DNA of 64,000 bases from Ancylobacter oerskovii (GTDB lineage Bacteria; Pseudomonadota; Alphaproteobacteria; Rhizobiales; Xanthobacteraceae), in contig NZ_JAHBGB010000041.1 in the NCBI RefSeq assembly GCF_018390555.1, forward strand, positions 1 to 64,000, given 5' to 3'. The translations under genes and the position numbers were made by a program. The notes beneath the pieces were generated by a model. It had not been told where the DNA came from. It saw only the letters and a program-made list of their open reading frames with translations, and did not search any database. Below, one piece after another: positions 57,143 to 64,000 of this stretch (the first letter of the stretch is position 1; the number at the start of each line of letters is the position of its first letter).

Positions 57143-58765
57143 GTGAGCATCCATCAACGCTTCCATCGCATCCGACTGCCGCGTCTTCCGTCATCCCGCC
57201 TTGTGAAGGCGGCGGCGCTGGCCGCCATGGTGACGGTATGCGGCACCGACATGCTGCAGGACGCCGTGGCGAATGGCGACACCCGCACGCTGACGCTGCA
57301 TCACGTCCATTCCGGCGAGAGCGCCACCGTCACCTTCAAGCGCAACGGCCGCTACGATCCGGCTGCCTTGAAGCAGCTCAACGTCCTGCTGCAGGACTGG
57401 CGGCGCAAGCAGCCGACCAACATGGACCCGCAGCTGTTCGACATCGTGTGGGAGGTGTACCGCGAGACCGGCGCCACCCAGCCGATCCAGGTGATCGGCG
57501 GCTACCGCTCCCCCGAGACCAACGCCATGCTGCGCGCCCGCTCCCGCGGCGTCGCCCAGACCAGCCTGCACATGCAGGGCAAGGCGATGGACTTCTATAT
57601 TCCCGGCGTGCCGCTGGCCAAGATCCGCGAGGCGGGCCTGCGCCTGCAGCGCGGCGGCGTCGGCTTCTACCCGACCTCCGGCTCGCCCTTCGTGCATCTC
57701 GACACCGGCGGCGTCCGCCACTGGCCGCGCATGAGCCGGCCGGAGCTCGCCCGCGTGTTCCCCAACGGCAAGACCGTGCATGTGCCGACCGACGGCAAGC
57801 CGATGTCCGGCTATGCGCTGGCGCTGGCCGAGGTCGAATCGCGCGGCAAGGAGCCGGGCGGGGCGGGTGCCGCCCTTGCCGGCCTCGGCGGCGGCAACAA
57901 CCCGAAGCCGAAGAACCTGTTCGCGGCGCTGTTCGGCAAGAAGGATCCCGAGGAAGAGGCGGACGAGGCGCCGGCCGCGGTCGCCGCGGCGCCGGCCAAA
58001 CCTGCTCCTGCCGCTCCCGCCGCCCCGGCGCCCGCGCCGGCCGCCGCTCCGGTGACGGTCGCCGCCGCCGCGCCGGCCGAGATCCCGCTGCCGCAGCCGG
58101 CGCCGCAGGCCCGCACGGTCGCACAGCCGCCTGAGGCCCCGGCGAATATACCCTTTGCGGTGGCTTCGGCCGCGCCGACCCCCGCCGTGCCGTTGCCCGC
58201 CGCGCGGCCGAGCGACGCGCCCAAGGCCGGCACCGTCGTCGCCTCGCTCGGGCCGGTGCCGCTGCCGACCGCGCGTCCTGCCGAGGCGGGACGCCTGCCC
58301 GAACTCTTCGTCAATGACGGCGGCGACGGCCAGGGACCGGCGCTCGCCTATGCGTCTGCCACCGCCGGGGTGTTCCCCTCCGGCCGGCTGCAGCCGGGCC
58401 GCGCGGCGCAGCCGGCGCAGGTTCCCGGCGTGAACGCGCCCGTTGCCGCCGCGCCCGTGCCGCATGCGCCGGCGCGCACCGCCGCCGCGGTACCGAAGGC
58501 CGCCGCGTCCTACACGCCGGAGATGCAGGCGGAGATTCGCGGCCTGTTCCTCAGCCCGACCGTGGCGACGCATGTGGTGATGCGCACGCCGGAGCTTCGC
58601 CGCTTCGCCGCCTTCGTCGCGCCGCCGCGCCAGGTGGTGGCGGCGGGCTTCGGCAAGGACGGCTCCAACGGCCTCTCCACCAACCGCTTCAGCGGCGCGG
58701 CGGTGGTGGCGGTGCCGGTCATCGCGGTGATCGACGGCCCGGCGCCGCTCGCCCGCAAGCTCTGA
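57143..58765 (+). CDS. DUF882 / M15-like peptidoglycan-associated protein
   Basis: A 540-residue exported protein. A signal-like hydrophobic stretch (about 20-40) leads into a DUF882 domain (45-205) with the M15-type zinc triad His143 and Asp150 (LHMQGKAMDF) and His185 (PFVHLDTG), plus GGYRSPETNAMLRARS. This points to a murein endopeptidase or carboxypeptidase of the MepK/VanY kind. Residues about 260-470 are a long Ala/Pro-rich region, and a short conserved-looking C-terminal piece follows. Start is GTG 57143 or TTG 57134; neither has a strong ribosome site. It lies downstream of the L,D-transpeptidase on the same strand. Confidence 0.88.
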   Translation: MSIHQRFHRIRLPRLPSSRLVKAAALAAMVTVCGTDMLQDAVANGDTRTLTLHHVHSGESATVTFKRNGRYDPAALKQLNVLLQDWRRKQPTNMDPQLFDIVWEVYRETGATQPIQVIGGYRSPETNAMLRARSRGVAQTSLHMQGKAMDFYIPGVPLAKIREAGLRLQRGGVGFYPTSGSPFVHLDTGGVRHWPRMSRPELARVFPNGKTVHVPTDGKPMSGYALALAEVESRGKEPGGAGAALAGLGGGNNPKPKNLFAALFGKKDPEEEADEAPAAVAAAPAKPAPAAPAAPAPAPAAAPVTVAAAAPAEIPLPQPAPQARTVAQPPEAPANIPFAVASAAPTPAVPLPAARPSDAPKAGTVVASLGPVPLPTARPAEAGRLPELFVNDGGDGQGPALAYASATAGVFPSGRLQPGRAAQPAQVPGVNAPVAAAPVPHAPARTAAAVPKAAASYTPEMQAEIRGLFLSPTVATHVVMRTPELRRFAAFVAPPRQVVAAGFGKDGSNGLSTNRFSGAAVVAVPVIAVIDGPAPLARKL

Positions 58766-58833
58766 CGCGCGGCGGCGGCCTGCGGCGTCGTCCTTGGCCG
58801 TTGGTCTCGCAGCCACGAGGACCTTCGATCACG

Positions 58834-58869
58834 AAAACGGCCCCGGCTTGTGCAAGCCGGGGCCGTTTT
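58834..58869. terminator. Perfect bidirectional terminator
   Basis: A 16-base perfect stem (AAAACGGCCCCGGCTT, 58834-58849, with 58854-58869) closes a GTGC loop, giving TTTT on both strands. It serves the convergent DUF882 and gapR genes. Confidence 0.92.
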
Positions 58870-58938
58870 CATTGATGCCGGTCGTTCCGGCCGGTGCGCA
58901 ACGGCGCTGGCGACAAGCAGGTGGCCCCGCCGTCCCGC

Positions 58939-59220
58939 TCAGCTCCCGACCATGCCCAGCGCCTGCAGATAGAGGTCGACGATCGCCTCGTGCTCGGCGC
59001 GCTGGTCGGCGTCCTGCTTGCGGATCTTCAGGATCTCGCGCAGCGCCTTGACGTCGAAGCCGGTGCCCTTGGCCTCGGCGAACACGTCCTTGATGTCCTC
59101 GGAAATGGTCTTCTTCTCCTCCTCGAGACGCTCGATGCGCTCGATGAAGGACTTCAGCTGCTCCTTGGCAAAGCCGGCGGCGGCATCGGAGAGGGGCTGG
59201 TCGTTGGGAATGTCGGACAT
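58939..59220 (-). CDS. gapR: Nucleoid-associated protein GapR (DUF2312)
   Basis: GapR binds overtwisted, AT-rich DNA ahead of replication and transcription and is essential in Caulobacter. The 93-residue protein matches the family along its length: [42 protein letters not shown] and [24 protein letters not shown]. It is nearly all alpha-helical and highly charged, as needed for the clamp-like tetramer. Convergent with the DUF882 gene across a terminator, and upstream of nothing on its strand within 150 bases. Confidence 0.95.
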   Translation of the reverse strand: MSDIPNDQPLSDAAAGFAKEQLKSFIERIERLEEEKKTISEDIKDVFAEAKGTGFDVKALREILKIRKQDADQRAEHEAIVDLYLQALGMVGS

Positions 59221-59377
59221 GGTTTCTCCCGCCGGAGCGATCCGGCTCGTCGGGTGATCAAAATCGGGGGGCGATCAGGAGCGGATGCGTCCGCCGGCGT
59301 CAAGTTCGACGGTGGAAGGAACCGGCGGCTGCGCCCGCTATCCACCGCCATGCACAGGCCGGCCGCTTCCGGCGCGG

Positions 59378-59689
59378 TTAGTGGCCGGGGCCCTTGAAGG
59401 CGGCCTTCTGCCCGGGGCTGGCCTCGGCCTGGTGGGTTGCCTTCCATTCCTCATAGGGCATGCCGTAGACGATCTCGCGGCTCTGGTCCTTGGTCAGCTC
59501 CACCCCGCGCTCGGTCGCGGCGTCGAGATACCAGTTGGCGAGGCAGTTGCGGCAGAAGCCGGCGAGATTCATCAGGTCGATGTTCTGCACGTCGGTGCGC
59601 TCGCGCAGATGGCGGACGAGCCGGCGGAAGGCGGCGGCCTCCAGCTCGGTGCGGGTGGCCGCGTCGGGCGCGGGCGTGTCGTCGGACAT
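59378..59689 (-). CDS. DUF1244 family protein
   Basis: A 103-residue cytoplasmic protein of a family conserved in proteobacteria and without known function. The core is AAFRRLVRHLRERTDVQNIDLMNLAGFCRNCLANWYLDAA, including the CRNC pair, followed by REIVYGMPYEEWKATHQ. The two cysteines could bind metal but this is not shown. It lies 30 bases after the N-formylglutamate amidohydrolase gene on the same strand and may be cotranscribed with it. Confidence 0.92.
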   Translation of the reverse strand: MSDDTPAPDAATRTELEAAAFRRLVRHLRERTDVQNIDLMNLAGFCRNCLANWYLDAATERGVELTKDQSREIVYGMPYEEWKATHQAEASPGQKAAFKGPGH

Positions 59690-59718
59690 GGGAGCCTCCG
59701 GTCGGGTTCTTCGCCGCG

Positions 59719-60591
59719 TCAGGCGGCGGTCGGTTCGGAAAGGTCGAGCGGCGCCACCGGCCCGGTGCGCGAGCCGAAGAAGCGCCGCTCATGCAGACCG
59801 GGCGCGGCGAGAATGCCGGGCAGGAGCCGCGCCAGCCGGTCCGCCCAGGCGATCTGGCCGGCGAGATCGGCGATCAGGTCCTGGCGGATCTCGATCAGCG
59901 CATGCGCAAGGCCGGTGGCGGTGCCGTGGCGATAGAGGCAGTCATTCTTCAGCGCGCCGTCATAGGGCTCGTTGTCGCCGACGATGAGGTCGCCCTCGGC
60001 TTCCAGCCCGTCGATCAGCGGGCGGGCGAGGCGAGGGTCGGCGTCCCATAGCAGCGCGACGTGCCAGGGGCGCGGCGAGCCGCGCCAGACCGGCGTGAAG
60101 GAATGCACGGAAAAGATCGCCGGCACCGTGCCGGTGGCGGTCATGCGGGCGATCTCGCCGGCGACGGCGCGGTGATAGGGGCGGTGGAAGCGGTCGAGAC
60201 GGGAGGCGACCTCATCGGCGTCGGCATGGCGGTTGCCGGGCACGACGGCGCCGTCCGACAGCTTCATCACCAGCGTCGGGTCGTCCTCGCCGCGATTGGG
60301 ATCGATCAGCAGCCGCGAAAAATGCGACAGCACCGCCGGGCAGCCCAGCGCGCTCGCCAGCGCCCGCGTCACCCCGGCGGCGCCGATATCGTAGCCGATG
60401 TGGCGCTCCAGCTCGGCGGGAGGCAGGCCGAGCGTGCCGTAGCGCGCCGGCAGGGCGTTGGAGGCATGGTCGCAGATCAGCAGCAGGCCGGCCGCGGCAT
60501 TGCCGTCGATGCGCTCGAAGGTGTGGAAATCGTCGTCGCCCCCGCGAGGCTCGGCGGAGGGAAGGGCATCGGGAGGATCGGGCCGGCGCAT
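59719..60591 (-). CDS. N-formylglutamate amidohydrolase family protein
   Basis: Members release formate and glutamate from N-formylglutamate in histidine breakdown, or act on related amides. The 290-residue protein has ICDHASNALP near the start, HIGYDIGAAGVTRALASALG, SRLLIDPNRGEDDPTL, FSVHSFTPVWRG with a likely metal His, and GLAHALIEIRQDLI. All are FGase family marks. There are no hut genes in the window, and in many Rhizobiales this gene sits with DUF1244 and gapR as here, so its true substrate may differ. Confidence 0.85.
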   Translation of the reverse strand: MRRPDPPDALPSAEPRGGDDDFHTFERIDGNAAAGLLLICDHASNALPARYGTLGLPPAELERHIGYDIGAAGVTRALASALGCPAVLSHFSRLLIDPNRGEDDPTLVMKLSDGAVVPGNRHADADEVASRLDRFHRPYHRAVAGEIARMTATGTVPAIFSVHSFTPVWRGSPRPWHVALLWDADPRLARPLIDGLEAEGDLIVGDNEPYDGALKNDCLYRHGTATGLAHALIEIRQDLIADLAGQIAWADRLARLLPGILAAPGLHERRFFGSRTGPVAPLDLSEPTAA

Positions 60592-60743
60592 AATGTCCCT
60601 ATGCTACGAAAGTGGCGGCGAGGCTAGTGACGAGCGGGCTCTGGTGCCATAGGAATACGCCCGTTTCGCGTCGCGCGGGAACCGGATTCGACCGATCCGC
60701 GCGCAAGAATGAAAGCTCGGCAGGGCAAGGGTCAGGGGTTGCA

Positions 60744-62036
60744 ATGACGGACGGATCGGCGCGCGCGTTTCTCGACAGGCTGTTCTCCGCGGCGGTGGCC
60801 GCTGCCCATCCTTCCACCTGCCTGCCGCCGGCGCTGCCGCCGCCGCCTGCCCATGGCCGGCTGATCCTGCTCGCCGCCGGCAAGGCCGCCGGTTCGATGC
60901 TGGAGGTGGCCGAGCGCTATTATCTCGACGAGAAGGACTTCGATCCCGCCCGTCTCGCCGGCATCGGCGTCGCCCGCCACGGCTATGGCCGCCCGACCCG
61001 GCTGCTGGAGATGGTGGAGGCCGGCCATCCGGTACCGGACGCCGCCGGGCTCGCCGGTGCGCAGAAGGCGATCGACCTCGCCGCCTCGGCGACCGCCGAC
61101 GATCTGGTGCTGGTGCTGCTCTCGGGCGGCGCCTCGGCCAACTGGATCGCGCCGGCCTATGGCGTCGAACTCGACGACAAGCGGGCGCTGACCAAGGCGC
61201 TGCTGCGCTCCGGCGCCAACATCACCGAGATCAACACCGTGCGTAAGCACCTCTCGCGCATCAAGGGCGGGCGTCTCGCCGCGCTGGCCCAGCCGGCGCA
61301 TGTGGTGACGCTGTCGATCTCCGACGTGCCGGGCGACGATCCGGCGGTGATCGGCTCCGGCCCGACCGTGCCCGATCCCTCGACGCTGGCCGAGGCGCGC
61401 GACGTGCTGGCCCGCTACCGCATCGATCCGCCGCCCTCGATCGCCGTGGCGCTGCGCGACACCGCGAACGAATCGCCCAAGCCCGGCGACGCGGCCTTCG
61501 CCAATGCCGAATACCACCTCATCTCCCGGCCGGCGGACTCATTCGTCGCCACCGAGAAGCTGGTGCGCGAGGCCGGCTACGAGCCGGTGCTGCTCGGCGA
61601 CAATCTCGAGGGCGAGGCCCGCGAGGTGGCGGCGGCGCAGGCGGCGAAGGCCAAGGAGCTGAAGGCGGCCGGCCGCAAGGCGGTGCTGATGTCCGGCGGC
61701 GAGCTCACCGTCACCATGCGCGGCAACGGCCGGGGCGGCCCGAACCAGGAGTTCGCGCTGGCACTGGCGGTGGCGCTCGGCGGCGAGGCGAACATCTATG
61801 CGGTGGCCGGCGACACCGACGGTACCGATGGCGGCGGCGGCGACGCCACCGATCCGGCCGGCGCCTATGTGCTGCCCGATACGCTGAAGCGGGCGGCGGC
61901 GGCCGGTCTCGATCCTGCCGCCTTTCTCGCCAATAACGATTCGACGGGCTTCTTCGAGGCGATCGGCGACCTGCTGTCGCCGGGGCCCACCTGCACCAAC
62001 GTCAATGATTTCCGTGCCGTTCTCGTCGATCCCTGA
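60744..62036 (+). CDS. gckA: Glycerate 2-kinase (GckA/MOFRL family)
   Basis: Phosphorylates glycerate to 2-phosphoglycerate, as used in serine-cycle and glyoxylate metabolism; older annotations call it hydroxypyruvate reductase (ttuD). The 430-residue protein has the DUF4147 N-terminal domain (LLAAGKAAGSMLEVAE, LLSGGASANWIAPA, SGANITEINTVRKHLSRIKGGRLA, SDVPGDDPAVIGSGPT). The C-terminal MOFRL domain (MSGGELTVTMRGNGRGGPNQEFALALA, AGDTDGTDGGGGDATDPAGAY) follows. The start at 60744 was chosen over an ATG at 60612 because the family begins there. Its 3' end overlaps the DUF1036 gene by 32 bases. Confidence 0.9.
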   Translation: MTDGSARAFLDRLFSAAVAAAHPSTCLPPALPPPPAHGRLILLAAGKAAGSMLEVAERYYLDEKDFDPARLAGIGVARHGYGRPTRLLEMVEAGHPVPDAAGLAGAQKAIDLAASATADDLVLVLLSGGASANWIAPAYGVELDDKRALTKALLRSGANITEINTVRKHLSRIKGGRLAALAQPAHVVTLSISDVPGDDPAVIGSGPTVPDPSTLAEARDVLARYRIDPPPSIAVALRDTANESPKPGDAAFANAEYHLISRPADSFVATEKLVREAGYEPVLLGDNLEGEAREVAAAQAAKAKELKAAGRKAVLMSGGELTVTMRGNGRGGPNQEFALALAVALGGEANIYAVAGDTDGTDGGGGDATDPAGAYVLPDTLKRAAAAGLDPAAFLANNDSTGFFEAIGDLLSPGPTCTNVNDFRAVLVDP

Positions 62037-62538
62037 CCTGCGAAAGCCGCGCCGGAGCGCGCGGCCGCTGCTGGCTGCGCTTGCGGTGCTTCCGGTGCTC
62101 GCGGCGCTGGTTCCGACGCCGGCGGCAGCGGATTTCCGCCTGTGCAACCGTTCGGGCAGCCGGGTCGGCATCGCGCTCGGCTACAAGGACGGAGAGGCCT
62201 GGGCGACCGAGGGCTGGTGGAACCTCGCCCCCAAAAGCTGCGAGACGCTGCTGCGCGGCGATCTGGTGGCGCGCTTCTATTATGTCTATGCCGTAGATTA
62301 CGACCAGGGCGGGGAATGGGCCGGCAAGGCCTTCATGTGCACCCGCGACAAAGAATTCACCATTCGCGGCATCGAGAACTGCCTGGCGCGCGGCTTCGAC
62401 CGCACCGGCTTCTTCGAGGTGGACACGCAGGAACAGAAAAGCTGGACGGTGCAGCTGACCGAAGGCGCTCAGAAGCCGACCGCCCAGGCCGGCGGCGCGG
62501 CGGGCGCACCGCCCCTGCCGCCGCAGAAGGCGCCCTAG
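62005..62538 (+). CDS. DUF1036 secreted protein
   Basis: A 177-residue exported protein. The signal peptide (to about residue 42, ending TPAAA) is followed by the DUF1036 core: DFRLCNRSGSRVGIALGYKDG, TEGWWNLAPKSCETLL, RFYYVYAVDYDQGGEW and KAFMCTRDKEFTIRGIENCLARGFDRTGFFEVDT. Four conserved cysteines suggest disulfides. Family function is unknown. The start at 62005 overlaps the glycerate kinase end by 32 bases; GTG at 62014 is an alternative. The two are probably cotranscribed. Confidence 0.9.
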   Translation: MISVPFSSIPDLRKPRRSARPLLAALAVLPVLAALVPTPAAADFRLCNRSGSRVGIALGYKDGEAWATEGWWNLAPKSCETLLRGDLVARFYYVYAVDYDQGGEWAGKAFMCTRDKEFTIRGIENCLARGFDRTGFFEVDTQEQKSWTVQLTEGAQKPTAQAGGAAGAPPLPPQKAP

Positions 62539-63123
62539 AAGCGGGCGGCTCGCGCCCCCCGCGGCCTCGCATGAAAATCGATGATGGCGGTCATGCCGGG
62601 CGTCGGCGCCCGGCCCGGGAATTCATGGGTCCGCACGGCGTCCCGATTCCTCGCGCCTGCTCGCCTTCAAGAACCCCAGCCGCCGACCGGGCCTTGCAGA
62701 TGGTTCTTCCCGCCAAGCCGCGAGGCCGTTCGGCCCCGCCGCATCCGTGTCGGCGGGTAGGCGTGCGCGCCGAGGAGGCACGGGATCGGGAAGCGTGACC
62801 CGCATCTCCGACCCGGGAGGCCGAGCGGCGATGTGGGGGAACGGGAGGGCCATCCGCGCGTTCGGCGGCGCGCCGACAGGGATGACGATGTGGGGCCACC
62901 GCTCTCCTCACCCGAACGCCGCCGATGCCGGGACGTCGGGTGTCGGGCATCGGTGGAGAGCTAGTGGGGCGCGAGGGGTATCCGGGGCGCATCGAGGAGC
63001 GCTTGCCCCGCCCCTCTCCCTGACAGGAAGAGGGGCCTGTTACTCCGGCGCGATGCCGTGACCGGGCAGGAACCGGAAAGGCAAGGCGGAACCTGCCCGC
63101 CCGCGCCGTGAGGTGGGACGCTC
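62539..63123. other. Long spacer before degP, no gene seen
   Basis: No frame in these 585 bases looks like a protein; those present are Arg/Pro/Gly-rich products of base composition. A strong hairpin at 63010-63036 (GCCCCTCT with AGAGGGGC plus an inner CCT/AGG) lies about 90 bases past the degP stop on the minus strand, but has no T tract. No copy of the palindromic repeat is present. Confidence 0.5.
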
Positions 63124-64000
63124 TCAGTCCACCGGCAGGGCGGTGAAACGCACTTGGCCGTCGGCGTCGGCGACCATCAAAAGCGCCGAGCGGCGGCCTT
63201 CCTTCTTGAGCGCCGCGATGCGGTTCTCCACATCCTTCGGGGTGGCGGTCGCCTCCTGGTTCACCTCGACGATGAGGTTGCCGGCGACGAGGCCGCGATC
63301 GGCGGCTGGGGTGTTGGGTTCCACCGCGACGACGACCACGCCCTTGGCGTCGTCCTTCAGCTTGAACCTGGTGCGCAGCTCGGGCGTGAGTCCGGCGATC
63401 TCCAGCCCCATCAGCTTGGTGGTGGCGGTGGCGTCGGGGGCCGGCTTGTCCGGCGTGGCGGGCGCCTCGGTATCGGCGGGCTTGTCGCTCTCGTCGAGGC
63501 GGCCGACGGTGAGCTTCAGCGTCTCCTCCTTGCCCTTGCGGACCACCACCACCTCGACCTCCTTGTCGACCGGGGTGTCGGCGACGACGATCGGCAGGGA
63601 GCGCATGTCCTTCACGTCCTTGCCGTCGAACTTGACGATGACGTCGCCGGCCTTGATGCCGCCCTTGGCGGCGGGGCCGTCCTCCGTCACCGAGCCGACG
63701 AGGGCGCCGCGCGCCTTGCCGAGCGACAGGCTTTCGGCGATCTCGTCGGTCACCTGCTGGATGCGCACGCCGATCCAGCCGCGCCGCGTCTCGCCGAACT
63801 CCTTCAGCTGCGCGATCACCGGCACGGCGGTGTTGGCCGGCACCGCGAAGCCGATGCCGATCGAGCCGCCCGACGGCGAGATGATCGCGGTGTTGATGCC
63901 GACGACGTTGCCGTCCATGTCGAACAGCGGGCCGCCGGAATTGCCGCGGTTGATGGCGGCGTCGGTCTGCAGGAAGTTGTCGTAGGGGCCGGAATTGATG
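63124..64000 (-). CDS. degP: DegP/HtrA-type periplasmic serine protease, C-terminal part
   Basis: A Do-family protease/chaperone for envelope protein quality control, cut by the right edge of the window; only the last 292 codons are seen. The catalytic serine lies in GNSGGPL, within the last 80 bases. [28 protein letters not shown] ends the protease domain. Two PDZ domains follow: the first has [44 protein letters not shown]; the second has [29 protein letters not shown] Pro/Ala/Thr-rich linker joins them. The His and Asp of the triad lie outside the window. DegP, DegQ or MucD cannot be separated here. Confidence 0.92.
   Translation of the reverse strand, partial: INSGPYDNFLQTDAAINRGNSGGPLFDMDGNVVGINTAIISPSGGSIGIGFAVPANTAVPVIAQLKEFGETRRGWIGVRIQQVTDEIAESLSLGKARGALVGSVTEDGPAAKGGIKAGDVIVKFDGKDVKDMRSLPIVVADTPVDKEVEVVVVRKGKEETLKLTVGRLDESDKPADTEAPATPDKPAPDATATTKLMGLEIAGLTPELRTRFKLKDDAKGVVVVAVEPNTPAADRGLVAGNLIVEVNQEATATPKDVENRIAALKKEGRRSALLMVADADGQVRFTALPVD

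Noticed and set aside
62747-63061. A 104-codon plus-strand frame in the DUF1036-degP spacer
   Set aside because: Gly/Arg/Pro-rich, no ribosome site and no resemblance to any family.

Overview
The window is a very GC-rich, gene-dense stretch of an alphaproteobacterial chromosome. Gene content points to the Hyphomicrobiales (Rhizobiales), plausibly near the Xanthobacteraceae. The clues are a long FtsZ ending in a DIPAFLRRQ-type tail, the small proteins GapR/DUF2312, DUF1244 and DUF1036, CtrA-type TTAA-N7-TTAA motifs, GANTC sites, and a Rhizobiales-style palindromic repeat carrying CATCCTTCGAGG. The taxonomic call is inference; there is no 16S gene here. I saw no tRNA, rRNA, IS element, phage or CRISPR array.

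Layout. 1-5.2 kb: an extensin-like lipoprotein, a methyltransferase, a DapB-like reductase, the RNase P RNA (rnpB), a lytic transglycosylase and a peptidoglycan amidase. 5.4-27.3 kb: the division and cell wall (dcw) cluster rsmH-ftsL-ftsI-murE-murF-mraY-[MBL hydrolase, opposite strand]-murD-[APC permease]-ftsW-murG-murC-murB-ftsQ-ftsA-ftsZ. mraZ and ddlB are missing from their usual places. 27.6-34.5 kb: lpxC, bamD, recN, ligA and a cysteine hydrolase. 34.8-42.9 kb: a tiny DUF3309 membrane protein, aminopeptidase P, a LysE-type exporter, an orphan solute-binding protein, the UvrD/PcrA helicase, prmA and a small unknown gene. 43.0-54.5 kb: a thioesterase, an FAD-linked D-lactate/glycolate-type dehydrogenase, a large AsmA protein, serB, miaA, a DUF1348 protein, an MsrQ-like membrane protein and purEK. 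54.8-64 kb: an L,D-transpeptidase, a DUF882/M15-like protein, gapR, DUF1244, N-formylglutamate amidohydrolase, glycerate 2-kinase, DUF1036, and the 3' part of a DegP/HtrA protease that runs off the right edge.

How it works together. Most of the window serves the envelope: precursor synthesis (murE/F/D/G/C/B, mraY), septal polymerisation (ftsI/ftsW) and ring assembly (ftsZ/A/Q/L). It also covers wall remodelling (lytic transglycosylase, amidase, L,D-transpeptidase, two M15-like proteins) and outer-membrane biogenesis (lpxC, bamD, AsmA). Candidate CtrA boxes and CcrM GANTC sites lie before ftsQ, ftsW, ftsZ and the L,D-transpeptidase, so cell-cycle timing of these genes is likely but untested. 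Genome-maintenance genes (recN, ligA, uvrD, gapR) form the second theme. The most unusual points are the two genes that break up the dcw cluster, each next to a copy of the same palindromic repeat; the loss of mraZ and ddlB; and a DapB-like protein without the usual catalytic histidine pair.
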